A DNA stretch of 64,000 bases from Bradyrhizobium diazoefficiens (GTDB lineage: Bacteria; Pseudomonadota; Alphaproteobacteria; Rhizobiales; Xanthobacteraceae). The DNA lies in NCBI RefSeq assembly GCF_018131015.1, contig NZ_JAFCJJ010000005.1, positions 1 through 64,000 of the forward strand, in the 5' to 3' direction. The translations under genes and the position numbers were made by a program. Below, one piece after another: positions 53,664 to 63,804 of this stretch; within the stretch, counting starts at the first letter, position 1; every line of letters begins with the position of its first letter. A model generated the notes under the pieces. The model did not search any database, had not been told where the DNA came from, and worked only from the letters and a program-made list of their open reading frames with translations.

Positions 53664-56219
53664 GGCCGGCTGGAACAGCAGCACGGCGGCGAGCGTCGTC
53701 ACCAGCGACAACGCCAGCAGCTTGCCCATGCTGGACGTGCCCGGATGGCTCGACAGCCACAGGCTGCCGAACGCGGTCGCCGTCGTCAGCGCGCTGAAGA
53801 AGATCGCGCGCGTCAGGCTGGTCTGGAGCAGGTTCGTCCTGCCCGAGCGCCAGGCCACGACGTAATAGATCTTGAAGGCGACGCCGACGCCGAGCAGCAG
53901 CGGGAAGGCGACGATATTGGCGAAGTTGAGCGGCAGGCCGATCAGCACGCAGATCTCGAGCGTGACAGCGCCCGCGACCAGAAGCGGCACCAGCGTCATC
54001 AGCACGTCGACGAAGCGGCGCAGCGTGATCCACAGCAGCAGGCCGATCACCAGCAGCGCGTAGATGCCGGCGTGAATGAACGCTTCCACCACGGTGTCGC
54101 CGGATTTCAGGATCGAGACCGGCCCGCCGATCGCGTTCGGCTCGGCAACCAGCACGGCCGCGGCAAACTTGCGCAGCGTGTCGTTGTCGTTGGGATCGCC
54201 CTTCGGCAGCGCCTCGACGCGGATGATGCCGTCCTTGCTCTTCCAGGCGTTGACGAGATCAGGCGGCAGCGACTTCAGCGTGACCGGCTCGGCCTGCATC
54301 GCGTTCCGGAGCTGGTCGAACACGATCTTCATCGGCGTGACGAAGACATCCTGCGCCTTGTTGCGGGTGGCTTCATCCGCATTGGCGAGCTTCTCGAGTG
54401 CATCCGCGAGCCGGCGCGAGGCGGTTGCGCCCGGCCCCTTCCCCTCGCCCGCGGTACGGCGGAGATTGTCCACGGACGACTTCAGCGACTCGACGTTCTC
54501 CTGATCGGACGGCGCCGCGTCGATCTGGTCCGGATTGAGCGCGGGGTTCAGGATCTTGGCGCCCTGCGCGATCAGCTTCAGCTTCGGCGGCTGGTCCTGC
54601 GGCACGAAGCTGTCGAGCGACATCACCCGCAGCACCTCCGGCACCTTCTCGAGCTTCGCCTCGACCTGCCTGGCCTGCTCTTCCGACGTGGTCATCACGT
54701 TGATGGCGTTGGCGCCGGTGTTGGGATCCTTGCGCAGGTCGAGGAAGGTCGCGATCGATTCGGCGTTCGGGTTGCGCAGGTTCATCGGGTTGAAGTCGAA
54801 CTTCATGAAGTAGAGCAGCGGCAGGCCGGCGAGCGCGAGCAACAGCGTGCCGCCCACGACCAGCACGCGATGCCGCTCCAGGAAGTGATCGAGCGGCGCC
54901 AGGAAGGCGTAGCCGACCGGCTCCTTCTCGCCGGGCGGGTTCAAGAGCTTCAGCAGCGCCGGCAGCACGGTGATCGAGGACAGGAACGCCACCAGCATGC
55001 CGACGCCGGCGATCTGGCCGAGCTCCGAGATGCCCTTGTAGTCGGTCGGCATGAAGCAGAGAAAGCCCGCGGCGGTCGCCATCGCGGCGAGCGACAGCGG
55101 CACCGCGGAGCGCTTGGCCGCCAGCACAAGGGCGCCGGCCAGATCGTCATGCTTGTTGCGCTCGGACCGGTAGCGGACGCTGTACTGGATGCCGAAATCG
55201 ACGCCGAGGCCCACGAACAGCACCGCGAACGCGATCGACAGCAGGTTGAGCGAGCCGACCATCATCAGGCCGGCGGCCGTGGTCACGGCGAGACCCACGA
55301 ACAGATTGACGAACACCGCGAAGATGATCTTGGCGGAGTGCAGCGCCAGCCACAGGATCAGGAGCACGACGAGCACGGTGCCGATGCCGTTGACGACCGC
55401 GCCTTCCTGCACGGTGGCGTATTCCTCGTTGGCGATCGGCACCGGACCGGTCAGCCGCACCCGCGCCTGGTATTGGTTTGCGAAATCCAGGTCGGTGGCC
55501 GCCTTGCGGATGGCGTCGGTGGCGCCCTTGCCGGGCTCCAGCGCGTTGTAGTCGAGGACCGGCTTGAACTCGATGAAGGCGCGCTTGTCCGAATCCGACA
55601 GCGGCTGGTCGCTCACGAGCTCGCGCCAGGAGAAAGTCGCATTGCCCTTGTCGAGCACCGTCTCGACCGTCTGCGCGATCTGGTTGAAGGGGCGTTCGGT
55701 ATTGTCGAGCTTGAGCTGGCCGCGCTTGACGCCGGCAAGCCCGGTCTCCAGCGCGCCGGTCAGGCCGCGGATCGAGGGGTCGCCCGCCATGATCTCGATC
55801 AGCGGGGCCGCGGATTCGAACTGGCCGGTGATCTTGCCGACCTCCTCGACCGGCAGGAACAGCAGGCCATTCTTCTCGAAGAATTCGCCGGTGCCGAGCT
55901 GCTGCATCGACTGGAAGTTGGTCTTGTCGTCCTTCAGTTTGGCGTAGAGCGCGTCCGACGCCGCGGTCGCCATCTCGGGAGTCCTGGCCTCGACGACGGC
56001 GAGAATCGTCGCATCGCGATCGAAGGCGCGGTCGAACTGCTGGTCGCGCTGACGCCAGTCGAGATTCTGGGCAATCAGCGAGTTGATGTCGGTGTTGATG
56101 GCAAAGTGCTGGGACGCGTAATAGCCGGATGCGACCGCCAGCAGCAGCCCGAGGACGACGACGAGGGTGGCAAACCGGGTGCAAGCCCTGACAATGGCAA
56201 CGACTACGCTTTGCAGCAC
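53631..56219 (-). CDS. hpnN: hopanoid RND-family transporter HpnN
   Basis: 862-residue MMPL/RND transporter that carries hopanoids from the inner to the outer membrane. Twelve hydrophobic segments fall in two halves: one near residues 15-35, a group at about 280-430, one near 460, and a group at about 720-860. Two periplasmic domains lie between them. The N-terminal SGYYASQHFAINTDINSLIAQNLDWRQRD fits HpnN (key residues Asp-Ile-Asn-Ser-Leu). The start is a GTG at 56219; nearby ATGs are out of frame. A GGAAC-N16-CGTT motif lies directly upstream, in good position for an EcfG-dependent promoter. Confidence 0.92.
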   Translation of the reverse strand: MLQSVVVAIVRACTRFATLVVVLGLLLAVASGYYASQHFAINTDINSLIAQNLDWRQRDQQFDRAFDRDATILAVVEARTPEMATAASDALYAKLKDDKTNFQSMQQLGTGEFFEKNGLLFLPVEEVGKITGQFESAAPLIEIMAGDPSIRGLTGALETGLAGVKRGQLKLDNTERPFNQIAQTVETVLDKGNATFSWRELVSDQPLSDSDKRAFIEFKPVLDYNALEPGKGATDAIRKAATDLDFANQYQARVRLTGPVPIANEEYATVQEGAVVNGIGTVLVVLLILWLALHSAKIIFAVFVNLFVGLAVTTAAGLMMVGSLNLLSIAFAVLFVGLGVDFGIQYSVRYRSERNKHDDLAGALVLAAKRSAVPLSLAAMATAAGFLCFMPTDYKGISELGQIAGVGMLVAFLSSITVLPALLKLLNPPGEKEPVGYAFLAPLDHFLERHRVLVVGGTLLLALAGLPLLYFMKFDFNPMNLRNPNAESIATFLDLRKDPNTGANAINVMTTSEEQARQVEAKLEKVPEVLRVMSLDSFVPQDQPPKLKLIAQGAKILNPALNPDQIDAAPSDQENVESLKSSVDNLRRTAGEGKGPGATASRRLADALEKLANADEATRNKAQDVFVTPMKIVFDQLRNAMQAEPVTLKSLPPDLVNAWKSKDGIIRVEALPKGDPNDNDTLRKFAAAVLVAEPNAIGGPVSILKSGDTVVEAFIHAGIYALLVIGLLLWITLRRFVDVLMTLVPLLVAGAVTLEICVLIGLPLNFANIVAFPLLLGVGVAFKIYYVVAWRSGRTNLLQTSLTRAIFFSALTTATAFGSLWLSSHPGTSSMGKLLALSLVTTLAAVLLFQPALMGKPRNLRE

Positions 56220-56252
56220 ATCATTTCTTTCTGGTGTTAACAGCCTGCCGGA

Positions 56253-56277
56253 AACGCCCGCTGTTTAGCGGAGTTCC
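56253..56277 (-). promoter_or_regulatory. EcfG-type (general stress response) promoter of hpnN
   Basis: On the minus strand GGAAC (complement of 56273-56277) and CGTT (complement of 56253-56256) are separated by exactly 16 bp, the published consensus for alphaproteobacterial EcfG promoters. The predicted start site near 56246 gives a leader of about 27 bases before the GTG at 56219. Confidence 0.8.
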
Positions 56278-56435
56278 CGGGCGAAACCTATTGCTGTTTA
56301 AGTGGCTCGCGCCCCTGGAAGGTTCGAAAGCTGGAGGCAGGCGCGGGACAGGATGGCAAATTCATGCCGGGCGATCGGTATAGCGCAGCGGTTGATCGGG
56401 AAAGTGACCAATCCGTGAGCGCAAATGCCGCCCTA

Positions 56436-56463
56436 TTGCCCAGCCGTTCCTCGGCACTATAAT
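56436..56463 (+). promoter_or_regulatory. candidate sigma-70-like promoter for ispH-hpnH
   Basis: TTGCCC (56436-56441), 16-bp spacer and a perfect TATAAT (56458-56463). In this GC-rich DNA an exact TATAAT is uncommon. It points toward ispH, 224 bp away, and would give a long 5' leader. Confidence 0.45.
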
Positions 56464-56686
56464 ACCGCGCCCATTAACCTGGCGGGGAACCAGAGGTTCA
56501 TTCCTCCTTCCCTTGCCGCCGATTTTTTGACACAAAGCCCTGTGCCTCCATGCGCCGGGGCCTGTTGGGCGGGGAGCTACCCGCGAGGGCGTGCCAATGG
56601 TGCGAATATTGCAGCCTGTTGGTCAGTATCGGGGTGCCGCCGGGGACAATTGAGCGGGTTGGTGCAATTTGCGTGATGGACGTCCA

Positions 56687-57613
56687 ATGGAAGTTTATCT
56701 GGCGCAGCCGCGCGGCTTCTGCGCGGGCGTGGTGCGTGCGATCGAGATCGTGGAGCGGGCCCTGGAGAAGTACGGCCCCCCGGTCTATGTTCGGCACGAG
56801 ATCGTGCACAATAAGTACGTGGTCGAGAGCCTGAAGAACAAGGGCGCGATCTTCGTCGAGGAGCTGTCCGAGGTCCCGCCGAAGGCGGTCACCGTGTTCA
56901 GCGCCCATGGGGTGGCCCGCAGCGTCGAGGAAGAGGCCGCCGCGCGCGACCTTCCGGTGCTGAACGCCACCTGCCCGCTGGTCACGAAGGTTCACAATCA
57001 GGGGAAGCGCTACATCGGCAAGGGCCGAACCCTGATCCTGATCGGCCATGCCGGCCATCCCGAGGTCGAGGGCACGATGGGCCAGGTTCCCGGCCCCGTG
57101 CTGCTGGTCCAGAGTGTCGCGGAAGTGAAGTCGCTGACATTGCCTGCGGACACCCCGGTCGCCTACATCACCCAGACCACGCTGTCGGTGGACGATACCA
57201 AGGACATCATCGCGGCCCTCCAGGCCCGATTTACAGATATTCAAGGACCGGACATCCGGGATATCTGCTATGCGACACAGAACCGCCAATCTGCGGTAAG
57301 GGACTTGAGCAAGCTGGTCGACGTGATCCTGGTGGTGGGGGCTGCCAACAGCTCGAACTCGAACAGGCTGCGCGAAATCGGCACCGAAGCCGGCGTCGCG
57401 AGTTATCTGATCGCCGATGGCCGCGAGCTCAATCCGGAGTGGTTGAAGGGTGCCAGGACCGTCGGCCTCACGGCCGGCGCCTCGGCCCCAGAGGTGCTGG
57501 TGGATGACGTGATCGAAGCGCTGCGGCGGATCGGACCGGTCTCGGTCTCCGTGCTGCCGGGCCGCGAGGAAAACATCGAATTCAGGCTTCCGGCCCAACT
57601 GGCTGCAAGCTGA
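56687..57613 (+). CDS. ispH: 4-hydroxy-3-methylbut-2-enyl diphosphate reductase
   Basis: Last enzyme of the MEP pathway; it reduces HMBPP to IPP and DMAPP using a [4Fe-4S] cluster. The 308-residue protein keeps the three cluster cysteines in [15 protein letters not shown] (residue 13), [12 protein letters not shown] and [15 protein letters not shown], plus the catalytic Glu/His motifs ([35 protein letters not shown]). The ATG at 56687 begins the conserved start [11 protein letters not shown]; a TTG at 56669 is less likely. It is the first gene of ispH-hpnH, and Bradyrhizobium genomes usually have another ispH elsewhere. It probably boosts isoprenoid supply for hopanoids. Confidence 0.94.
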   Translation: MEVYLAQPRGFCAGVVRAIEIVERALEKYGPPVYVRHEIVHNKYVVESLKNKGAIFVEELSEVPPKAVTVFSAHGVARSVEEEAAARDLPVLNATCPLVTKVHNQGKRYIGKGRTLILIGHAGHPEVEGTMGQVPGPVLLVQSVAEVKSLTLPADTPVAYITQTTLSVDDTKDIIAALQARFTDIQGPDIRDICYATQNRQSAVRDLSKLVDVILVVGAANSSNSNRLREIGTEAGVASYLIADGRELNPEWLKGARTVGLTAGASAPEVLVDDVIEALRRIGPVSVSVLPGREENIEFRLPAQLAAS

Positions 57614-57648
57614 CCTACCGAAATTCCAAGCCCAGAAAGAAAGACGTA

Positions 57649-58809
<1,161 letters not shown>

Positions 58810-58833
58810 GCGGAAGCAGGTCGGCTCCAACGA

Positions 58834-58868
58834 AAAAGGCCCGGTCGCTGATGGCGACCGGGCCTTTT
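58834..58868. terminator. bidirectional terminator between hpnH and hpnG
   Basis: A perfect 15-bp stem (58834-58848 with 58854-58868) closed by a 5-base loop. The stem ends in A and T tracts on both sides, so it can work as an intrinsic terminator for both convergent genes. Confidence 0.9.
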
Positions 58869-58891
58869 GCTTGTCAGCTCGAAACCTCGGC

Positions 58892-59641
58892 TCAGGCCGT
58901 CTCGGCGACCAACGCCTCTTCGTCGATGAGCTCGGCGCCGACCAGATAGTCGCGGCACCCGCGCAAGGAGCGCAGCGCGCGGTTGAAGTCGATGCCGGTG
59001 GAGACCAGCGCATGCAGGGTTGCCGGGTTGCGGACGATGCCCCGCAACACGGCGGGAAGGTCGATCTGGCCGTTCGGCTTGATGGCGGCGCGGGCGAGCG
59101 CCGGCAGCGCGCGGTGGGCGGGATCGCTGATGACGCGGACGGCGGCAAACGGCAGCCCGGCCTCGGCGGCGTAGGCGGCCGCGATATGGCTCTCCATGTC
59201 GACGGCGGAGGCGCCGGTCTCCGAATGCAGCGCCGCCTTGCAGGAGCGTCCCGCGACGACTTCCTCGGCACCGGCGAGGCTGCCGCGCACGACGCGGCGG
59301 CGGCCGGAGGTCAGGCGATCGATCAGGTCGTCGCCGAGCGACAGGCCTGCGGCCCAGCGGGCGTCGCCCGCCAGCACCTCGGTCGCCACCACGACGTCGC
59401 CGGAGCGCAGCGCGGGGTCGAGCCCGCCGGCCACTCCGAACGAGATGACGCCGCGAATCGTTGCGGGGTCGACCACGGTGAGCAGCGCGCGCAACTGGGT
59501 CGGGCTCGAGGAGGAGCAGATCACGGCCATGCCGGGGCCAGCCGCGATGCGGGCCTCCTGGACCAGGCCGGTCACAATGAGAATAGGCCGCAGATCAATG
59601 GCATTGCCTGCGGTAAAATAGTCCCCCGCCCCCAAAGTCAC
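58892..59641 (-). CDS. hpnG: hopanoid-associated phosphorylase/nucleosidase HpnG
   Basis: 249-residue protein of the purine nucleoside phosphorylase/MTA-SAH nucleosidase fold. HpnG removes adenine from adenosyl-hopane, giving ribosyl- or phosphoribosyl-hopane. Features: ISFGVAGGLDPALRSGDVVV (phosphate/base-binding region), the conserved Glu in SAVDMESHIAAAYAAEAG, and VRVISDPAHRALP with the catalytic Asp. The start is a GTG at 59641 that overlaps the shc stop by 4 bp (GTGA), so it is translated with shc. Last gene of the hpnC-D-E-shc-hpnG operon. Confidence 0.9.
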   Translation of the reverse strand: MTLGAGDYFTAGNAIDLRPILIVTGLVQEARIAAGPGMAVICSSSSPTQLRALLTVVDPATIRGVISFGVAGGLDPALRSGDVVVATEVLAGDARWAAGLSLGDDLIDRLTSGRRRVVRGSLAGAEEVVAGRSCKAALHSETGASAVDMESHIAAAYAAEAGLPFAAVRVISDPAHRALPALARAAIKPNGQIDLPAVLRGIVRNPATLHALVSTGIDFNRALRSLRGCRDYLVGAELIDEEALVAETA

Positions 59642-61605
59642 ATCCCGACCCCTACCACCCTGCTGTTGGTGTTCCTCAAGTTCCTATACCGCGCCAGCGC
59701 CCACAACGGGAAGAACTTCGGGTAACCATGATAACGCAGATAGAAGACCCGGGGGAAGCCTGTCGCCGTGTAGCGCTGCTCGTCCCACAGCCCTTTTTGG
59801 TTCTGTGTGGCAATCAGGTACTTCACCCCGCGGGCAACGGCCGGGTGATCAACCTCTCCCGCTGCCATCAGGGCAAGCAAGGCCCATGCCGTTTGCGAGG
59901 CGGTCGAGGGGGCGGCTTCCCAGCCCTTGTAGTCGAGCCGGTAGCTGACGGCGTCCTCGCCCCAGCCGCCGTCCTCGTTCTGGATCGAGGCCAGCCAGTC
60001 GGCGGCCTTCCGCATCATCGGGTCCTTGTGGTCCACCCCGGCCATGTTGAGGGCACAGACCACCGACCAGGTGCCGTAGATGAAGTTCATGCCCCAGCGG
60101 CCGTACCAGGACCCTTCCGGGTGCTGGGTCCTGCGGAGATAGGCGATCCCGTCGGCGACGTGCTTGCTGGTCTTCCCGGTCTCGCCGAGCTGAGCCAGCA
60201 TCGAGATGCAGCGCGCGGTCACGTCCTCGGTCGGCGGATCGAGCAGCGCGCCGTGGTCCGAGAACGGGATGTTGTTGAGGTAATATTCGAGGTTGTTGAC
60301 GTCGAAGGCCGCCCAGCCGCCGTCGTCGCTCTGCATGCCCTCGATCCACTCCCGGCCGCGCTCGATCGCGGCGTCATAGCCGGTCGCACCGTGCTCCCGG
60401 CGCATGCGGTCCATCGACATCACCACCACGGCGGTGTCGTCGAGATCGGGGTAATGGGCGTTGTTGTACTGGAAGGCCCAGCCGCCGGGGCGCGTGTCGG
60501 GGCGCTTCACCGCCCAGTCGCCCTTCACCTCGAGCTCCTGTCGCGGAATCAGCCAGTCGAGGCCCTGCTTCGCCGCAGGCACCGCCCTTTCGCCGCCGGC
60601 TTCCAGCAACGCATGCGCGGTCAGCGTCGTGTCCCACACCGGCGAGACACAGGGCTGGCAGTAGGCTTCCTCGTCCTTGATCACGAGCAGCTTGTCGATG
60701 CCGCGGCGCGTGACCGCGCGCGGCGGATAGCTCGCGTCCTTGCCGAGCGCATCGTACATCATGACGATGTTGGCCATGGGCGGATAGATCGCGCCCATGC
60801 CGTCCTCGCCGTTGAGCCGCTCCTCGGTGAAGGCGAGCGCCGCGTCGATCGCGCGCTGGCGCAGGCGCTTGGGAAATATCGGCTCCAGCCCGCGCAGGAT
60901 GGCGTCGAGCGAGCGGAACAGCAGGAACCAGGCCATGCTCTGGTGCGGCGCCTTCGGCGTCATGCCGATCGAGCGCGGGTCCTCGAGAAACAGCTCGTCG
61001 ATGCCGACGCCCTTCGGATTTCTCGCCCGCGGCTTCAGCGCGGCGATCACCATCAGCGGCACCATGGTGGTGCGCGCCCAGTAGGAAATCTTGTTGAGGT
61101 GGAACGGCGACCACAACGGCAGCAGCATGATCTCGATCGGCAGCACCGGCACCGCGCGCCAGGTCACCACGCCGAAGGTGGCGAGCAGGAAGCGGGTGAA
61201 GACGTTGCTGTTGACTGCGCCGCCGCGCGAGCGGATCGCCTCGCGCGCGCGCACCATGTGCGGCGCCTCGACGCTGTCGCCGATCATCTTCAGCGCGAAA
61301 TAGGCCTTCACGCTCGCGCTCATGTCGAAGGCGCCGTCATGCACCAGCGGCCAGCCGCCATGGGCGCCCTGGATGCGGCGCAGATAGTTGCCGATCCTGG
61401 CCTCGAGCACGGTGTCGACCGGCTCGGCGAGATAGTGCCGCAACAGGATGTATTCGGCCGGAATCGTGCAATCGGCCTCGAGCTCGAACACCCAATGGCC
61501 GTCCGGTTGCTGGAAGCCGAGGACGCCTTGCGTGGCCGACGCAATGCTCGATTCCAATACCTTTGAGTCCGGGACTTCGCGGGTGGGCGCGTTCACGGAA
61601 TCCAT
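59638..61605 (-). CDS. shc: squalene-hopene cyclase
   Basis: Membrane-associated cyclase turning squalene into hopene and hopanol, the key step of hopanoid synthesis. The 655-residue protein has the catalytic DxDD motif as DLDD at residues 387-390 (HYPDLDDTAVVVMS) and many QW repeats (for example QQPDGHWVFE, QSDDGGWAAFD, QNEDGGWGED, QNQKGLWDE). It opens with the usual helix and QW motif, and its length is that of bacterial Shc. It lies 91 bp after hpnE with a small hairpin between, and hpnG overlaps its stop. Confidence 0.96.
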   Translation of the reverse strand: MDSVNAPTREVPDSKVLESSIASATQGVLGFQQPDGHWVFELEADCTIPAEYILLRHYLAEPVDTVLEARIGNYLRRIQGAHGGWPLVHDGAFDMSASVKAYFALKMIGDSVEAPHMVRAREAIRSRGGAVNSNVFTRFLLATFGVVTWRAVPVLPIEIMLLPLWSPFHLNKISYWARTTMVPLMVIAALKPRARNPKGVGIDELFLEDPRSIGMTPKAPHQSMAWFLLFRSLDAILRGLEPIFPKRLRQRAIDAALAFTEERLNGEDGMGAIYPPMANIVMMYDALGKDASYPPRAVTRRGIDKLLVIKDEEAYCQPCVSPVWDTTLTAHALLEAGGERAVPAAKQGLDWLIPRQELEVKGDWAVKRPDTRPGGWAFQYNNAHYPDLDDTAVVVMSMDRMRREHGATGYDAAIERGREWIEGMQSDDGGWAAFDVNNLEYYLNNIPFSDHGALLDPPTEDVTARCISMLAQLGETGKTSKHVADGIAYLRRTQHPEGSWYGRWGMNFIYGTWSVVCALNMAGVDHKDPMMRKAADWLASIQNEDGGWGEDAVSYRLDYKGWEAAPSTASQTAWALLALMAAGEVDHPAVARGVKYLIATQNQKGLWDEQRYTATGFPRVFYLRYHGYPKFFPLWALARYRNLRNTNSRVVGVGM

Positions 61606-61638
61606 CTCGCTCGATTGCTCCGATAGTTGATTGAAAAC

Positions 61639-61659
61639 GACCGGGACATCTGCCCGGTC
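61639..61659 (-). terminator. hairpin between hpnE and shc (attenuator candidate)
   Basis: A 7-bp stem (GACCGGG / CCCGGTC) with a 7-base loop in the 91-bp gap. On the minus strand it is followed by GTTTTC, a weak T-tract. It could partly end hpnE transcripts or set the shc level; read-through is needed if shc has no promoter of its own. Confidence 0.35.
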
Positions 61660-61696
61660 AGGGCCGCTTGTCAGGATCCGTTTTCAGTGTCCCTTG

Positions 61697-62965
61697 TCAG
61701 GACCCTTTGGCGGCCAGGACCAGATCGGCGGCACGATCGCCGGAACGGACCGATCCCTCGATGGTTGCTGGCAATCCCGTAGCAGTCCAGTCGCCGGCAA
61801 GGAACAGGTTTTTCAGCGCCGTGACCGGCCCCGGGCGCAGCGCATTCTGCGCCGGCGTCGCGGCGAAGGTGGCGCGGCGCTCGCGCACGATCTGCCAGGG
61901 AGGTAATTGAGGTTGCTGCTCGCCGGAGATGCCGGCCGCCTCGCAGACCTCGTTCCAGATCTTCTGCGCAAGCTCCTCGCGCGGCATCTCGACGAGGCGG
62001 TCGGCATTGCTGATGGTCACCGACAGTCGGTTCGGGAATGCGAACAGCCATTCCACGAGGCCGCCGATCACGCCCAGGATCGGCGCTGCGCCCGGCGGCG
62101 GCTCGTAACGGAAATGCGCATTCACGATGGCGCGGAATTCGGTCGGCGTCTTCAGCCCCGGCAGCAGGCCGGCGGCAGCGCGCGGCGGCACCGACAGCAC
62201 CACCACATCCCCCTCTCCGAGCGCGATCACGTCCTCGCCGCCGAAATTCAGCGCACCGGCTTTGCCGTCCGCTGTGGTCAGCGAACGCAGCTCGTGGCTG
62301 AGCTGCACGGTGTGGCCACGTTCAGCCAGAAACTTCACGGCGGGCTCGATCAGCACGGCGCTGAGGCCGTCGCGCGCGATCAGGGGCCGGCAGGCCTGCC
62401 CGCCGGCCAGCAGCGTCTCGCGCACGATCGCGCCGGCAAGCCCGGCAGAACCTTCGGGCGGATCGACGTTGAGCGCGGCAAGCAGCAGCGGCTGCACCAG
62501 GCGCTGATAGAGCGTGCCCTCGCAGGGAATGGATTTTGCGACCAGCGTCTGTTCCGAGGCCCAGGCCAGCGGCGCCAGCTTGAGATAGTCCATCAGGCCG
62601 GTGTCGGGAACGCGCCGGCCTTCGTCGAACAGCCAGCCCGGAAAACGCCCGTCGCCGAGATCGATCTGCCAGCGCTGGCCGGTCTTGATGTCGACGAAGG
62701 GAAATTGCGCGCGGTCCGGCCCGACCAGGCCCGCCTCGGAGCCGATCGCGCGCGCATAGGCCCGCGCATGGCTGTTGCCCGACAGCAGCAGATGATTGCC
62801 GTTGTCGATGGTCAGATTGGTGGCGCCGTCGAAATAGGAACGGCAGCGGCCGCCGGCCTGGTTGGTCGCCTCGTGCACGGCAACCCGAAAGCCGGCATTG
62901 GCGAGCCGCACGGCGGCAGTGAGGCCGGAAATTCCGGCGCCGATGATGTGTGCTGTCTTTTGCAT
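61697..62965 (-). CDS. hpnE: squalene-associated FAD-dependent desaturase HpnE
   Basis: 422-residue flavoprotein related to phytoene desaturases. HpnE reduces hydroxysqualene to squalene, the last of the three HpnC/D/E steps. The FAD motif HIIGAGISGLTAAVRLANAG is at the N-terminus, followed by VHEATNQAGGRCRSYFD. The C-terminal FAD-contact region is NLFLAGDWTATGLPATIEGSVRSG. The ATG at 62965 overlaps the hpnD stop by 1 bp. Together with hpnC and hpnD it replaces a classical squalene synthase. Confidence 0.93.
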   Translation of the reverse strand: MQKTAHIIGAGISGLTAAVRLANAGFRVAVHEATNQAGGRCRSYFDGATNLTIDNGNHLLLSGNSHARAYARAIGSEAGLVGPDRAQFPFVDIKTGQRWQIDLGDGRFPGWLFDEGRRVPDTGLMDYLKLAPLAWASEQTLVAKSIPCEGTLYQRLVQPLLLAALNVDPPEGSAGLAGAIVRETLLAGGQACRPLIARDGLSAVLIEPAVKFLAERGHTVQLSHELRSLTTADGKAGALNFGGEDVIALGEGDVVVLSVPPRAAAGLLPGLKTPTEFRAIVNAHFRYEPPPGAAPILGVIGGLVEWLFAFPNRLSVTISNADRLVEMPREELAQKIWNEVCEAAGISGEQQPQLPPWQIVRERRATFAATPAQNALRPGPVTALKNLFLAGDWTATGLPATIEGSVRSGDRAADLVLAAKGS

Positions 62966-63804
62966 CAGATGAAAGCGTAGCGGAGCAGGATGGCGATGCG
63001 CGCGACCTTCGACACGCGCACCGGCTCGCGCGGAGCAGAGAAGCCGCGCGCGATCAGGAGGTCCAGAATGGCATGATAGTATTTCGACATGATCCGGGGC
63101 GCGCGCACCGCGCGGCGCCTGTTGCGGTTCATGATCTCGTCCGACTTCTCGAAATGCGCCTTGGCGCGCTGGGCCAGCGGCAGGCAGACTTTCGGAAGCG
63201 CGCGCTCGGCGGCGACCCGGTTCGGATCGTTGGAGGTGATGCCGGCATGCAGCAGCGCCTCGCGCGGCAGATAGAGCCGGCCGAGGCCGGCGTCCTCGTC
63301 GATGTCGCGCAGGATGTTGGTGAGCTGGAGCGCGCGGCCGAGATGATGGGCGAGCAGGACGCCGTCCTCTTCCGGCAGGCCGAACACCCGCACCGACAGC
63401 CGCCCGACGGCGCTGGCGACGCGATCGCAATACAGATCCAGCGTCGCCATGTCGGGCGCGCGGATGTCCTGCGGCACGTCCATCTCCATGCCGTCGACGA
63501 TGGCAAGGAAATCCTCGCGCTTCAGCCCGAACGTCTTCACCGAGCCGACGTAGTCCTGCAGCCGCTGCGGCGGATGGCCCTGGTAGAGCGCATCGATATC
63601 GTTGCGCCAGGCCTGCAGCGCGGCGAGCCGCTCGTCGCGCGGCCCGTCGGAATCGGCGATGTCGTCGACCTGGCGGCAGAAGCTGTAGATCTGGAACATC
63701 GCCTCGCGCTGGTCGCGCGGCAGGATGCGCATCGCGGCGTAGAACGAGCTGCCGGATGCGGTCGAGCCATAACTGGCGCCGGGCGAGGTCGCCTCAAGCG
63801 TCAT
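62965..63804 (-). CDS. hpnD: presqualene diphosphate synthase HpnD
   Basis: 279-residue head-to-head prenyl synthase that couples two farnesyl diphosphates into presqualene diphosphate. The two Mg-binding acidic motifs are RQVDDIADSDGP (about residues 49-60) and LRDIDEDAGLGRLYLP (about 164-179). FYAAMRILPRDQREAMFQIYSF near the N-terminus is also typical. Length fits. It overlaps hpnC by 11 bp and hpnE by 1 bp, so the three are translationally linked. Confidence 0.94.
   Translation of the reverse strand: MTLEATSPGASYGSTASGSSFYAAMRILPRDQREAMFQIYSFCRQVDDIADSDGPRDERLAALQAWRNDIDALYQGHPPQRLQDYVGSVKTFGLKREDFLAIVDGMEMDVPQDIRAPDMATLDLYCDRVASAVGRLSVRVFGLPEEDGVLLAHHLGRALQLTNILRDIDEDAGLGRLYLPREALLHAGITSNDPNRVAAERALPKVCLPLAQRAKAHFEKSDEIMNRNRRRAVRAPRIMSKYYHAILDLLIARGFSAPREPVRVSKVARIAILLRYAFI

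Larger units (their letters stand above)
56220..56686. other. 467-bp divergent regulatory region, hpnN / ispH
   Basis: Holds the EcfG-type promoter of hpnN at one end and a possible housekeeping promoter (56436-56463) for ispH-hpnH. I see no gene in it. The distance from the latter promoter to the ispH start leaves a leader of about 215 bases with several GC-rich inverted repeats, but no riboswitch that I can name. Confidence 0.5.

Noticed and set aside
53745..56240. Long plus-strand frame opposite hpnN
   Set aside because: Shadow of hpnN. The product is rich in Arg, Gln, His and Glu with no recognisable fold.
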